A DNA stretch of 32,433 bases from Flavobacterium sp. (GCA_030151565.1 JASLDM010000011.1:1-32433), one strand, 5' to 3'; counted from the first letter of the stretch, positions 22,330 through 29,665 are shown. Notes: generated from the letters alone by a model not told the origin. Made by a program: numbers and translations.

Positions 22330-23679
22330 ATGAAAAATATATTAATTGTTGGCGCAGGTCGCTCTGCTTCATCTTTAATCAAATATCTTTTAGATAAATC
22401 TGCAAGTGAAAACCTTCACTTAACAATTGGCGACTTGTCTTTAGAATCCGCTCAAAAGAAAACCAACAATCACCCTAATGCTACGGCTATTAAACTTGAT
22501 CTTTTTGACGTAGAGCAACGTCGAACTGAAATTCAAAAAGCAGACATTGTAGTCTCTATGCTTCCAGCCGCTTATCACATCGAACTTGCTAAAGACTGTA
22601 TTACTTACAAAAAGAACCTAGTAACAGCTTCTTACATCAGCCCTGCAATGGCTGAGCTCGATGAAGAGGTTAAGAAAAACGGTTTGATTTTTATGAACGA
22701 ATGTGGACTTGATCCTGGTATCGATCACATGAGTGCGATGAAAGTTTTAGACGAGATCAAGGCAAAAGGAGGTAAAACCATCTTATTCGAATCTTTTTGT
22801 GGTGGTTTAGTGGCACCTGAATCGGACGATAATCTTTGGAATTACAAATTTACTTGGAACCCTAAAAACGTAGTTTTAGCAGGACAAGGTGGTGCAGCGA
22901 AATTCATTCAAGAAGGTCAATATAAATACATTCCATACAATAAAGTTTTTAGAAGAACGGAATTTATGAATGTAGAAGGTTATGGTAAATTTGAAGGTTA
23001 CGCAAACCGTGACTCTTTAAAATATAGAAAAATTTACCAACTTGAAGACGCCTTAACAGTATTTAGAGGAACCATTCGTCGCGTTGGATACTCACGTGCT
23101 TGGAACGTTTTTGTTGAACTTGGTCTTACTGATGACACTTACGTTATTGATCACTCGGAAACAATGTCTTATAGAGAGTTCATTAATTTATATTTACCTT
23201 ACCACCCAACAGATTCGGTGGAAGTAAAATTAAGATTAGCACTAAACATTGATCAAGATGATATCGTTTGGGACAAATTAGAAGAATTAGACATCTTTAA
23301 CGCAAATAAAATTATTGGTTTAAAAGATGCTACACCTGCTCAAATTTTAGAGAAAATATTAAGTGATAGTTGGTCTTTAAAACAAGACGACAAAGACATG
23401 ATTGTCATGTACCACAAAATCGGCTACGAAATCAATGGCGAAACCAAGCAGATAGATTCAACTATGGTTTGTTTAGGTGACGATCAAACCTATACGGCTA
23501 TGGCAAAAACAGTTGGATTACCAGTTGCCATTGCTACTTTAAAAATTTTAAAAGGCATCATCAATACTCCTGGAGTACAAATGCCAATTGAAAAAGACGT
23601 TTACCTTCCTATACTTAAAGAACTAGAAGAAAACGGCATTATCTTTAATGAAAAAGAAGTCCCTTATCAAGGTTACTAA
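22330..23679 (+). CDS. Saccharopine dehydrogenase family protein (saccharopine reductase/lysine catabolism type)
   Basis: 449 residues. N-terminal Rossmann domain with ILIVGAGRSASSLIKYLL (4-21), DIVVSMLPAAYH (73-84) and a conserved NECGLDPGIDHMSAM (123-137). The C-terminal part holds the substrate domain (FESFCGGLVAPESDDNLWNYKFTWNP). The DPGIDHM motif and the CGGLVAPE stretch are typical of the saccharopine dehydrogenase (glutamate-forming) type that splits saccharopine to glutamate and aminoadipate semialdehyde in lysine breakdown. Together with glutaryl-CoA dehydrogenase at 8057 it suggests an oxidative lysine pathway. Role in carboxyspermidine or other saccharopine-like chemistry is a less likely alternative. 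Terminator follows. Confidence 0.85.
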   Translation: MKNILIVGAGRSASSLIKYLLDKSASENLHLTIGDLSLESAQKKTNNHPNATAIKLDLFDVEQRRTEIQKADIVVSMLPAAYHIELAKDCITYKKNLVTASYISPAMAELDEEVKKNGLIFMNECGLDPGIDHMSAMKVLDEIKAKGGKTILFESFCGGLVAPESDDNLWNYKFTWNPKNVVLAGQGGAAKFIQEGQYKYIPYNKVFRRTEFMNVEGYGKFEGYANRDSLKYRKIYQLEDALTVFRGTIRRVGYSRAWNVFVELGLTDDTYVIDHSETMSYREFINLYLPYHPTDSVEVKLRLALNIDQDDIVWDKLEELDIFNANKIIGLKDATPAQILEKILSDSWSLKQDDKDMIVMYHKIGYEINGETKQIDSTMVCLGDDQTYTAMAKTVGLPVAIATLKILKGIINTPGVQMPIEKDVYLPILKELEENGIIFNEKEVPYQGY

Positions 23680-23688
23680 TACATCTAA

Positions 23689-23718
23689 AACTCTGGAATC
23701 TTCCAGAGTTTTTTTTTA
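23689..23718 (+). terminator. Rho-independent terminator after saccharopine dehydrogenase
   Basis: Stem CTCTGG (23691-23696) with CCAGAG (23703-23708), extendable by flanking A-T pairs, followed by ten T. Confidence 0.85.
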
Positions 23719-23756
23719 GGCACAACTTTTGTCTATACGTAGAATAAAAGAGTACG

Positions 23757-24416
23757 ATGAAAAAACTATTACTATTATGCCTGTTGCTGACAAACAGCTT
23801 ATTTCTACAAGCTCAATCACTAGAATTTGCAAGTTTTCAAATTGACAGTAATTACAAAGATTTATCAAATATTGAAATCATTATTGATGGCACTCTATAC
23901 AACATCGACAGAAACGGTGAAATAGTCAACTTTAGCTTTCCAAATGACACCGCTATTTACAATTACTACGATGATGTAGATTTTGGTGACGATCCCGATT
24001 CCGAAATCAAATACTACGACATGTATGATGAATTCGACTTACAAGGGAAATTAAAATCAGTTAGAGGAACAACTATTTCCTACTATGACCGTTTTAATAT
24101 TGATAAAAACGTTGGCAAAATTCAAAAAATAGGAGACATTAAATTTGAATACTACAGTCGTTTTGACGACAGCAAATTAGAAGGAAAAATAAAGCAGATT
24201 GGCACTCACAAAATATCTTATTTTGACAAATTCGACACAAAGTATTTCGAATACAAAATCAAAGCAATTGGTCCAATTAAAATCGAATATTATGATGGCT
24301 TTACATCTAAATCGCGTGCTGGAAGACTTAAAAAGATCAGCGGAAACAAGCCGACATTTTTTGCATACCCTACCCGTTCTATGCAATTTAGAGACTTTGA
24401 TGAATTTAACTTTTAG
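23757..24416 (+). CDS. Secreted hypothetical protein built of 23-residue tandem repeats
   Basis: 219 residues, signal peptide 1-20 (LLLTNSLFLQAQ). I do not recognise a named family. Residues 97-188 are four consecutive 23-residue repeats with the pattern (G)K(I/L)KxIGxxKIxYYDxF plus 7-8 variable residues, for example GKIQKIGDIKFEYYSRF (120-136) and GKIKQIGTHKISYFDKF (143-159). A degenerate copy starts at 189 and looser ones precede 97 (IKYYDMYDEF). The regular alternation and aromatic ladder suggest a beta-solenoid or stacked beta-hairpin. It is very Tyr- and Asp-rich. A one-mismatch -7 element lies at 23724-23731. Its stop overlaps the 3' end of the convergent ABC gene by 11 bases. Confidence 0.7.
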   Translation: MKKLLLLCLLLTNSLFLQAQSLEFASFQIDSNYKDLSNIEIIIDGTLYNIDRNGEIVNFSFPNDTAIYNYYDDVDFGDDPDSEIKYYDMYDEFDLQGKLKSVRGTTISYYDRFNIDKNVGKIQKIGDIKFEYYSRFDDSKLEGKIKQIGTHKISYFDKFDTKYFEYKIKAIGPIKIEYYDGFTSKSRAGRLKKISGNKPTFFAYPTRSMQFRDFDEFNF

Positions 24417-26130
24417 GAATAGAATCAATTAACTTTTGCGTATAAACGGTTTGGGGATTTTTATAAAGGGCATCTGCCTCTCCACGTTCCTCTATTTTTC
24501 CTTTATTCATCACAATCACTTGATCTGACATATATTTAACCACAGCCAAATCGTGTGAAATAAAAAGATAAGTAAACCCATAATCATCTTTTAAATCATT
24601 CAAAAGATTCAATACTTGTGCTTGAACAGAAATATCTAAAGCAGAAACAGACTCATCACAAATAATCAACTCTGGTTGTACAGCTATCGTGCGAGCGATT
24701 CCTACACGTTGGCGCTGTCCTCCAGAGAATTCGTGTGGATACCGGTCAAAACTTGACACATCAAGTCCAACGCTAGTCAATATTTCTAAAGCTTTTTCTT
24801 TACAACAGTCATCATTATCATAAAGTTTATGTACCCGCATAGGCTCCATAATTGCTTCACCTACGGTCATTCGCGGATTTAAAGACGAATAAGGATCTTG
24901 AAAAATAATCTGTATGTTTTTTCGAAGTGCCCTTAATGATGCTCCCTCTAATTTAGTTATGTCTTGGCCTCGATAAAATATTTTCCCAGATGTTGCCTTA
25001 TCCAATTGTAAAATAACGTTACCCAAAGTAGATTTTCCACAACCACTTTCTCCTACAAGCCCAAGGGTTTCCCCTTCATAGATCTCTAAACTCACTCCAT
25101 CCAGAGCGCGAAAAACATTCTTAGAAAACCACTTTCCAGAATTCACATATTCCTTGCTTACATCAATCACACGCAGTAAAGGTTCTTTTGCATACAGCTT
25201 TTTCAAATGCAATTCTCTATCAGCATCAGTTACAATTGCAGGCATATCAAGCTGATCCATATAATCGGCAATGGTAGGCAAACGATGCAAACGATAATCC
25301 ATTGAGGGTCTAGAGTTAATCAAGGCCTTACTATACTCTTCTTTCGGATTTGTAAAAATCTCTTTTGTTCCTCCTTGTTCTACAATAGTTCCTTGATACA
25401 TTACCATAACGCGTTGCGCTATTTCAGATATTAACGACAAGTCGTGAGTAATAAACAAAATACTCATACCCGTTTCTGATTGCAACTCCTTCAAAAGCAA
25501 TATTATTTCCTTTTGAACAGTTACATCCAAAGCCGTAGTTGGTTCATCTGCAATAAGTAATTTAGGCTTACAAGCCAACGCCATCGCAATCATAACCCGT
25601 TGCTTCTGTCCTCCTGAAATTTGGTGTGGATATTTCTTATATACCTCTTCAGGATTCGGAAGCTTCACCTTTTCAAATAAAAGCAAAACCTCGTTCTTCA
25701 ACGCATCTCCTCGTAATTGGGTATGTTCTTGCAACACCTCTTCAACTTGATATCCACAACGCATTGAAGGATTTAAAGAACTCATAGGCTCTTGAAAAAT
25801 CATTGAAATGTCATTCCCTCTTATTTCTCTAAAAGCTTTCTCCTCTGTTTCCAAAAGATCGCGTCCTTGAAAAACAACCGATCCCTTTGGAATTCTTGAG
25901 ATAGCCTTAGGCAACAACCCCATAATAGCCAAAGATGTTATTGACTTTCCAGAACCTGATTCTCCAACTATTCCTAGAATTTCATTTTTAAAAATAGAAA
26001 AAGTACTCTTATGGATTATCGTCTTCCACGATTTCCCTTGTTTAAAATCAACCTGTAGATCCTTAACTTCTAGAATTTTGCTTTGAGGCATTGCTTTAAT
26101 TTTTACTGGAGCAAGGTACTGAAAAATCAT
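24406..26130 (-). CDS. ABC transporter, two fused ATP-binding domains (dipeptide/oligopeptide type, DppD-DppF/YejF-like)
   Basis: 574 residues containing two full ATPase domains. Domain 1: Walker A GESGSGKS, signature SGGQKQR, Walker B LLIADEPTT, H-loop FITHDLS. Domain 2 begins near residue 320: Walker A GESGCGKS, signature SGGQRQR, Walker B LIICDESVS, H-loop FISHDLA. This is the arrangement of peptide or nickel importers (DppD plus DppF, YejF, GsiA). Permease and binding-protein genes are not nearby. The start may be 26130 (used, 19 bases after the upstream gene) or 26091 (MPQSKILEVKDL). Second gene of the attenuated minus-strand operon beginning near 26934. Confidence 0.9.
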   Translation of the reverse strand: MIFQYLAPVKIKAMPQSKILEVKDLQVDFKQGKSWKTIIHKSTFSIFKNEILGIVGESGSGKSITSLAIMGLLPKAISRIPKGSVVFQGRDLLETEEKAFREIRGNDISMIFQEPMSSLNPSMRCGYQVEEVLQEHTQLRGDALKNEVLLLFEKVKLPNPEEVYKKYPHQISGGQKQRVMIAMALACKPKLLIADEPTTALDVTVQKEIILLLKELQSETGMSILFITHDLSLISEIAQRVMVMYQGTIVEQGGTKEIFTNPKEEYSKALINSRPSMDYRLHRLPTIADYMDQLDMPAIVTDADRELHLKKLYAKEPLLRVIDVSKEYVNSGKWFSKNVFRALDGVSLEIYEGETLGLVGESGCGKSTLGNVILQLDKATSGKIFYRGQDITKLEGASLRALRKNIQIIFQDPYSSLNPRMTVGEAIMEPMRVHKLYDNDDCCKEKALEILTSVGLDVSSFDRYPHEFSGGQRQRVGIARTIAVQPELIICDESVSALDISVQAQVLNLLNDLKDDYGFTYLFISHDLAVVKYMSDQVIVMNKGKIEERGEADALYKNPQTVYTQKLIDSIPKS

Positions 26131-26149
26131 ATTTAAAGAAACCCATATA

Positions 26150-26602
26150 CTAAGCTACTTTTATTTGTTCATATTCCTTCACCAACGTTAGTTTTGTTGG
26201 CAATTGCTGGTAAAAAGATGTAAATATGGGACATCTTCTTTTTAATTCATCCATCCATTCTTTGAGCGCTACAATTGACTCTTCAGAATTTGGCTTCACT
26301 ACAATAGCTACTTTCTTAAACGGAAAATCAACAGTTTCTTTTTCTTGATCAACACCTATAAGCTCTCCAATCACTTCTATTTGAATTGACTTTAACCCCA
26401 AATCTAACGCTTTCCCCAATTGATTTCCAACTTTATTAAGACTTAGCACCAATCGAGCCAACTCTAATTCTTCTACTGAGCTAATCAGATCTTCTAACAC
26501 CTCTTCATCTTCACTTAATGTTAGTGATCTACTTGTTGTTTTCAATGCAAGTTGTCTATTTCTTGCAGTAAATCCGAGTACTTTTACTTCTCTTTTTCCC
26601 AT
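26150..26602 (-). CDS. OsmC-like protein (degenerate), in operon with peptide ABC ATPase
   Basis: 150 residues, no signal peptide. The alpha-beta layout with a central helix (EDLISSVEELELARLVLSLNKVGNQLGKALDLGLKSIQIEVIGEL), an acidic-strand region (FPFKKVAIVVKPN), a following helix and RRCPIFTSFYQQLPTKLTLVKEY resembles the OsmC/Ohr fold, where CP-motif cysteine 2 sits in (C)P(V/I). The first redox cysteine expected at the start of the central helix seems absent, so peroxidase chemistry is doubtful. The assignment is tentative and made from memory of the family. First structural gene after the two SICK leader peptides and their terminators, 19 bases before the ABC ATPase. Confidence 0.5.
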   Translation of the reverse strand: MGKREVKVLGFTARNRQLALKTTSRSLTLSEDEEVLEDLISSVEELELARLVLSLNKVGNQLGKALDLGLKSIQIEVIGELIGVDQEKETVDFPFKKVAIVVKPNSEESIVALKEWMDELKRRCPIFTSFYQQLPTKLTLVKEYEQIKVA

Positions 26603-26635
26603 GATTCTATTTTATTTGTTGTTTAAAATTTTATT

Positions 26636-26674
26636 AAAAAAGAGCCCCTTTAGGTCATTGACTAAAGGGGCTCT
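26636..26674 (-). terminator. Attenuator terminator 2 before the OsmC-like gene
   Basis: A 13-bp perfect stem (26641-26653 with 26662-26674, minus-strand reading AGAGCCCCTTTAG / CTAAAGGGGCTCT), then a T run in the minus direction, ending 34 bases before the ATG at 26602. Confidence 0.9.
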
Positions 26675-26735
26675 TCCAATTATTGATTGTGATTATTAAA
26701 ATAACACGTTCAGTTTAGTCCATAGAGCTCCTTTA
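26663..26735 (-). promoter_or_regulatory. Antiterminator pairing of the SICK leader 2 attenuator
   Basis: On the minus strand TAAAGGAGCTCT (26735-26724), inside the end of leader ORF 2, can pair with AGAGCCCCTTTA of the terminator's first arm (26674-26663) at 11 of 12 positions, excluding the terminator. A short pause stem TGCAC / GTGTA just upstream (minus strand, around 26733-26747) competes with it. The layout matches ribosome-mediated attenuation. Confidence 0.72.
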
Positions 26736-26793
26736 CACAATAGTGCATCCATTTACAAATCGAAATCATCTTACTTGTTCTAAACTGTCTCAT
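26710..26793 (-). CDS. Leader peptide 2 (27 aa) with Ser-Ile-Cys-Lys-Trp-Met core
   Basis: ATG at 26793, TGA at 26710-26712 (minus strand); an in-frame ATG at residue 9 is an alternative start. The sequence contains MISICKWMHYCVKELYG. It starts only 10 bases after the T run of terminator 1, too close for its own promoter, so it is read on the same transcript as leader 1. The codons for Val-Lys-Glu-Leu form the antiterminator strand. The core shares 14 identical bases and a further GGATGC with leader 1. I do not recognise the peptide. A role as a translated sensor is inferred from the RNA structures. Confidence 0.7.
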   Translation of the reverse strand: MRQFRTSKMISICKWMHYCVKELYGLN

Positions 26794-26803
26794 TACTTGA
26801 TAT

Positions 26804-26833
26804 AAAAAAAGCCCCTGATATACAGGGGCTTTT
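26804..26833 (-). terminator. Attenuator terminator 1 between the two SICK leaders
   Basis: An 11-bp stem (26807-26817 with 26823-26833, minus-strand AAAAGCCCCTG / CAGGGGCTTTT), a 5-base loop and a run of seven T in the minus direction. On the plus strand only four T follow, so it acts on the minus strand. Confidence 0.9.
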
Positions 26834-26881
26834 AAAGTATAAATATATTATTTAATAAAAATTTATTCAATAGCGCCCTGT
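26823..26881 (-). promoter_or_regulatory. Antiterminator pairing of the SICK leader 1 attenuator
   Basis: On the minus strand ACAGGG plus GCT (26881-26872, one bulged C) inside the last codons of leader ORF 1 can pair with AGC-CCCTGT of the terminator's first arm, nine pairs with one bulge. Just before it TGTGG can pair weakly with a CGCACA segment as a pause stem. Same design as leader 2 but less perfect. Confidence 0.62.
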
Positions 26882-26934
26882 GCGGAAAGCATCCACATAG
26901 ATTTACAAATCGAATAATGTTTATTATTTTTCAT
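26863..26934 (-). CDS. Leader peptide 1 (23 aa) with Ser-Ile-Cys-Lys ... Trp-Met core
   Basis: ATG at 26934, TAA at 26863-26865 (minus strand). It contains YSICKSMWMLSAQGAIE. Compared with leader 2, the core is the same apart from a 6-base in-frame insertion (Ser-Met between Lys and Trp). Its last codons (Ala-Gln-Gly-Ala) overlap the antiterminator strand of terminator 1. A near-consensus -7 element lies at 26953-26960. Amino acid sensed is unclear: Cys, Trp and Met codons are all candidates. Not recognised from any described leader family. Confidence 0.7.
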   Translation of the reverse strand: MKNNKHYSICKSMWMLSAQGAIE

Positions 26935-26952
26935 TTCGTTTTTATTGAATCA

Positions 26953-26960
26953 CAAAGTTG
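26953..26960 (-). promoter_or_regulatory. Weak -7 element for the SICK leader transcript
   Basis: CAACTTTG on the minus strand, one mismatch from TAnnTTTG, 18 bases before the leader 1 ATG. No good -33 element. Read-through from the exonuclease gene upstream is an alternative source of the transcript, as no terminator is visible between. Confidence 0.35.
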
Positions 26961-27015
26961 AAAAAAGTCTTTTAAACAGCCTTACTCAAAAAGCTTTTTA
27001 ACCTTACTTTAACCA

Positions 27016-27729
27016 TTAAACCGATAAAATTTCTGAATCATCCAATAACTCTTGTCTCTTAAATCTAAGAATTACTTGAGCCACAGCCACAACATCACGT
27101 TCACAATACAATATAATTCGGTCAAGATCTTTCTCCTCATAATAAACCCTGCTTACTTCACTACCATCAATATCTTCTTTTGGCGATGGAATACCCAAAA
27201 CTTTTGTCAATAATCGCAATGAAGTAAAATGCTTATAATCGCCAAACTTCCACATTTCCATTGTATCTAAATGTAAAACCTCCCAAGGCTTCTTTCCAAA
27301 AAGATTTAATTTTTCTGGAATTGAAACACCGTGAATCAACATACGTCTGGCTATAAACGGATAGTCAAACTCTTTTGCATTATGCCCACACAAAAAGTGA
27401 TAAGGTTGGTTAAAATGAGTGGTTAATAAATTTCCAAAATCGACAAGAAGTTCTTTCTCATCTCCAAAAAAAGAAGTCGTTCTAAATTGTCTATCGCCAT
27501 TTCTAAAAATAAAATAACCTACAGAAATACAAACTATCTTTCCAAACTCTGCCCATATTCCCGCCCGCTCATAAAAATCAGCTGCTTCAATTTCACTTTT
27601 GCGTTGATACTGTGTTTTAGCCTCATATAATATCTGCGTCTCTTGATCCAGGTCATTATAATGTTCCTCCTCTGGAACCGTTTCAATATCTAAAAAAAGC
27701 AGATGCTCTAATTTAATTTTATCAATCAT
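27016..27729 (-). CDS. DEDDy 3'-5' exonuclease (PolB-exonuclease-like)
   Basis: 237 residues from the ATG at 27729; a longer start at 27741 would need TTG directly after the upstream stop. All three exonuclease motifs are visible: ExoI FLDIETVP (D14, E16), ExoII GHNAKEFDYPFIARR and ExoIII YCERDVVAVAQ, giving the DEDDy set. The arrangement matches the predicted 3'-5' exonuclease related to family B DNA polymerases that is common in Bacteroidota; a DNA or RNA substrate cannot be assigned. It directly follows the serine hydrolase gene (stop 27742), so the two are probably one operon. Confidence 0.85.
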   Translation of the reverse strand: MIDKIKLEHLLFLDIETVPEEEHYNDLDQETQILYEAKTQYQRKSEIEAADFYERAGIWAEFGKIVCISVGYFIFRNGDRQFRTTSFFGDEKELLVDFGNLLTTHFNQPYHFLCGHNAKEFDYPFIARRMLIHGVSIPEKLNLFGKKPWEVLHLDTMEMWKFGDYKHFTSLRLLTKVLGIPSPKEDIDGSEVSRVYYEEKDLDRIILYCERDVVAVAQVILRFKRQELLDDSEILSV

Positions 27730-27741
27730 AACAGAAGTCAA

Positions 27742-28899
27742 TTATTTTCTTTGATTCAACATCTCATAAGCCTCATCAATATATACATACAAATCACGAC
27801 TATGAGCTTCGTCTTTAGGTTCAAATCCTTTTAAATTCCCTAAACGAACAATTATAACATCATCTTTAGGAGAAACAATTACAAATTGCCCCAAATGTCC
27901 TCGCATGTAAAAGAAATCCTGATCGCGATAATGAACCAACCACCAACCGTAGCCGTATTCTGGACTTTCAACAAATCGAGGCTGTATCGATGTCGCTACA
28001 AATACACTATCTAAAATAGTTTCACCATTCCATTTCCCATATTGCTTGTACAATTTTCCAAAGCGCGCCAAATCACGTGCATTACTTGCAAAACAACAAT
28101 AAGCTTTTTCAATACCCGTTTCTTTATGATCAATTTGCCACAACGCTTCGTTTTCCGCCCCCATGGGTTTCCAAAACTTTTTCGAAACATAATCCGCTAA
28201 ATATTCTCCTGTCGCCTTTTCCAGAACCATCGCCAACATTTCCGTGTCCCCACTTTTATATATAAAATTTGTTCCTGGCTTATCTTTAAATTCCAAATCC
28301 AACATCACCTTTCGTAAATCAGAATCAAAATATGCTCTAGTCGTTACTGAAAAGGGACTATAGTACGCTTCATCCCAACTCAATCCAGATGCCATAGATG
28401 ACAAATCACCAACGGTAACTTCATCTTTGTAAGTTCCTTTTATTTCTGGCAAAAAATCAACAACAGGTTGTTTCAATCCTTGTATTTTTCCTTCCAAAAT
28501 TGCACTTCCTAAAGCTGCTGAAACAATACTTTTGGCCATAGAAAAAGAATTTGTTTTGGAAGTTTGATCGTATCCATCAAAGTAGCTTTCATGCCAAATA
28601 CTATCATTTTTAATGATTAAATATGCAATAGTCTTTAAAGAATCGTGCGTTTCTTCTAGTTTTTTTGTAGCAGCAATTTGATTGTAATCTTTTGCCAAAG
28701 CCCAAGGTTGCGCTACGCCTTTTGTTACTTCTCTATTAGAAAAATAATGGTAATCATCCAAAAAAGCGGTTTTGTGCCCATTAAAACAAATGGTTCGTAC
28801 AGCCGTAATTAAATAATCAATTTTAAAAACATACATCAAGCCAATAGATACAACCAAGACAAGGACAATCCATTTAAAAACTTTAAAAACCTTTTTCAT
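27742..28899 (-). CDS. Membrane-anchored serine hydrolase (class C beta-lactamase/DD-peptidase-like)
   Basis: 385 residues from the ATG at 28899, giving an N-terminal membrane anchor (about 9-26) after MKKVFKVFK; a start at 28935 adds a non-matching extension. The body is a beta-lactamase-related serine hydrolase: catalytic SMAK (S120-K123), the tyrosine motif YKSG (Y214, in place of YxN) and HLG (in RGHLGQFV) in place of KTG. The family includes esterases, DD-peptidases and D-aminopeptidases, so the substrate is unknown. Probably facing the periplasm. Followed immediately by the exonuclease gene. Confidence 0.82.
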   Translation of the reverse strand: MKKVFKVFKWIVLVLVVSIGLMYVFKIDYLITAVRTICFNGHKTAFLDDYHYFSNREVTKGVAQPWALAKDYNQIAATKKLEETHDSLKTIAYLIIKNDSIWHESYFDGYDQTSKTNSFSMAKSIVSAALGSAILEGKIQGLKQPVVDFLPEIKGTYKDEVTVGDLSSMASGLSWDEAYYSPFSVTTRAYFDSDLRKVMLDLEFKDKPGTNFIYKSGDTEMLAMVLEKATGEYLADYVSKKFWKPMGAENEALWQIDHKETGIEKAYCCFASNARDLARFGKLYKQYGKWNGETILDSVFVATSIQPRFVESPEYGYGWWLVHYRDQDFFYMRGHLGQFVIVSPKDDVIIVRLGNLKGFEPKDEAHSRDLYVYIDEAYEMLNQRK

Positions 28900-28988
28900 A
28901 ATTACCATTATAGATGAACAACTAAATTTAGTCATTTTTAAGATAGGATAAAGCTACAATCTCAATCCTTATCCTTTTTTTATTTTAG

Positions 28989-28996
28989 TATCTTTG
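28989..28996 (+). promoter_or_regulatory. -7 element before the O-methyltransferase gene
   Basis: TATCTTTG, a full TAnnTTTG match, 27 bases before the ATG at 29024. A clear TTG upstream is not seen. Confidence 0.55.
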
Positions 28997-29023
28997 GCCT
29001 TGTCAAACTAAACATACAAAAAA

Positions 29024-29665
29024 ATGCATTTTATATCTCCTGAATTAGAGAATTACGCAACTTCACATTCAGAAAATGAACCAGAGTTATTGGCAAATTT
29101 AAGCAAAGAAACCCATCAAAAAGTGTTACAACCAAGGATGCTGAGTGGCCATTTCCAAGGCCGCTTCTTAAGCTTAATTTCCAAACTTGTAGCTCCTACC
29201 CATATCTTAGAAATCGGAACCTACACAGGATACGCAACTTTGTGTTTGGCTGAAGGTCTTAAAGAACACGGAACAATTGACACCATTGATATTAACGAAG
29301 AGCTTGTAGATTTCCAAAGAAAATATTTTGACAAATCTCCTTGGGGAACACAAATCATTCAACATCTAGGCAGCGCTCTAGACATCATCCCTTCATTAAA
29401 CAAAAAGTACGATCTCGTTTTTATTGATGCGGACAAACCAAACTATTCAAATTATTTTGAATGCATTATCCCTCTTATGAACAAGGGAGGTTTGATTTTG
29501 TCTGACAATGTTTTGTGGTCTGGAAAAGTACTTGAAGAGATAGCTCCAAACGACAAAAGCACCCAAGCAATTGATGCATACAACAAACTCCTAAAAGACG
29601 ACCCTAGAGTAGAAACAGTTTTACTACCTATTCGAGATGGTCTTACAGCGAGTAGAGTACTATAA
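29024..29665 (+). CDS. Class I SAM-dependent O-methyltransferase (caffeoyl-CoA OMT/TrmR-like family)
   Basis: 213 residues, whole protein one domain. Seen: ILEIGTYTGYATLCLAEGL (SAM-binding motif I, about residues 65-83), IDTIDINEE (motif II), DLVFIDADKPNYSNYFE (metal-coordinating Asp, about 130-146) and LSDNVLWSGKV (DN pair, about 160-170). These are features of cation-dependent methyltransferases of the caffeoyl-CoA OMT fold, which in bacteria includes the tRNA hydroxyuridine methyltransferase TrmR and small-molecule enzymes. The substrate is not determined. Monocistronic, with promoter element and terminator. Confidence 0.88.
   Translation: MHFISPELENYATSHSENEPELLANLSKETHQKVLQPRMLSGHFQGRFLSLISKLVAPTHILEIGTYTGYATLCLAEGLKEHGTIDTIDINEELVDFQRKYFDKSPWGTQIIQHLGSALDIIPSLNKKYDLVFIDADKPNYSNYFECIIPLMNKGGLILSDNVLWSGKVLEEIAPNDKSTQAIDAYNKLLKDDPRVETVLLPIRDGLTASRVL

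Noticed and set aside
26988..27000. AAAAAGCTTTTT as a terminator of the exonuclease gene
   Set aside because: The palindrome has no loop and only two G-C pairs, so a stable hairpin is unlikely.
27730..27741. Start of the exonuclease gene at 27741
   Set aside because: That codon is TTG; the ATG at 27729 gives a normal N-terminus ahead of the DIET motif.
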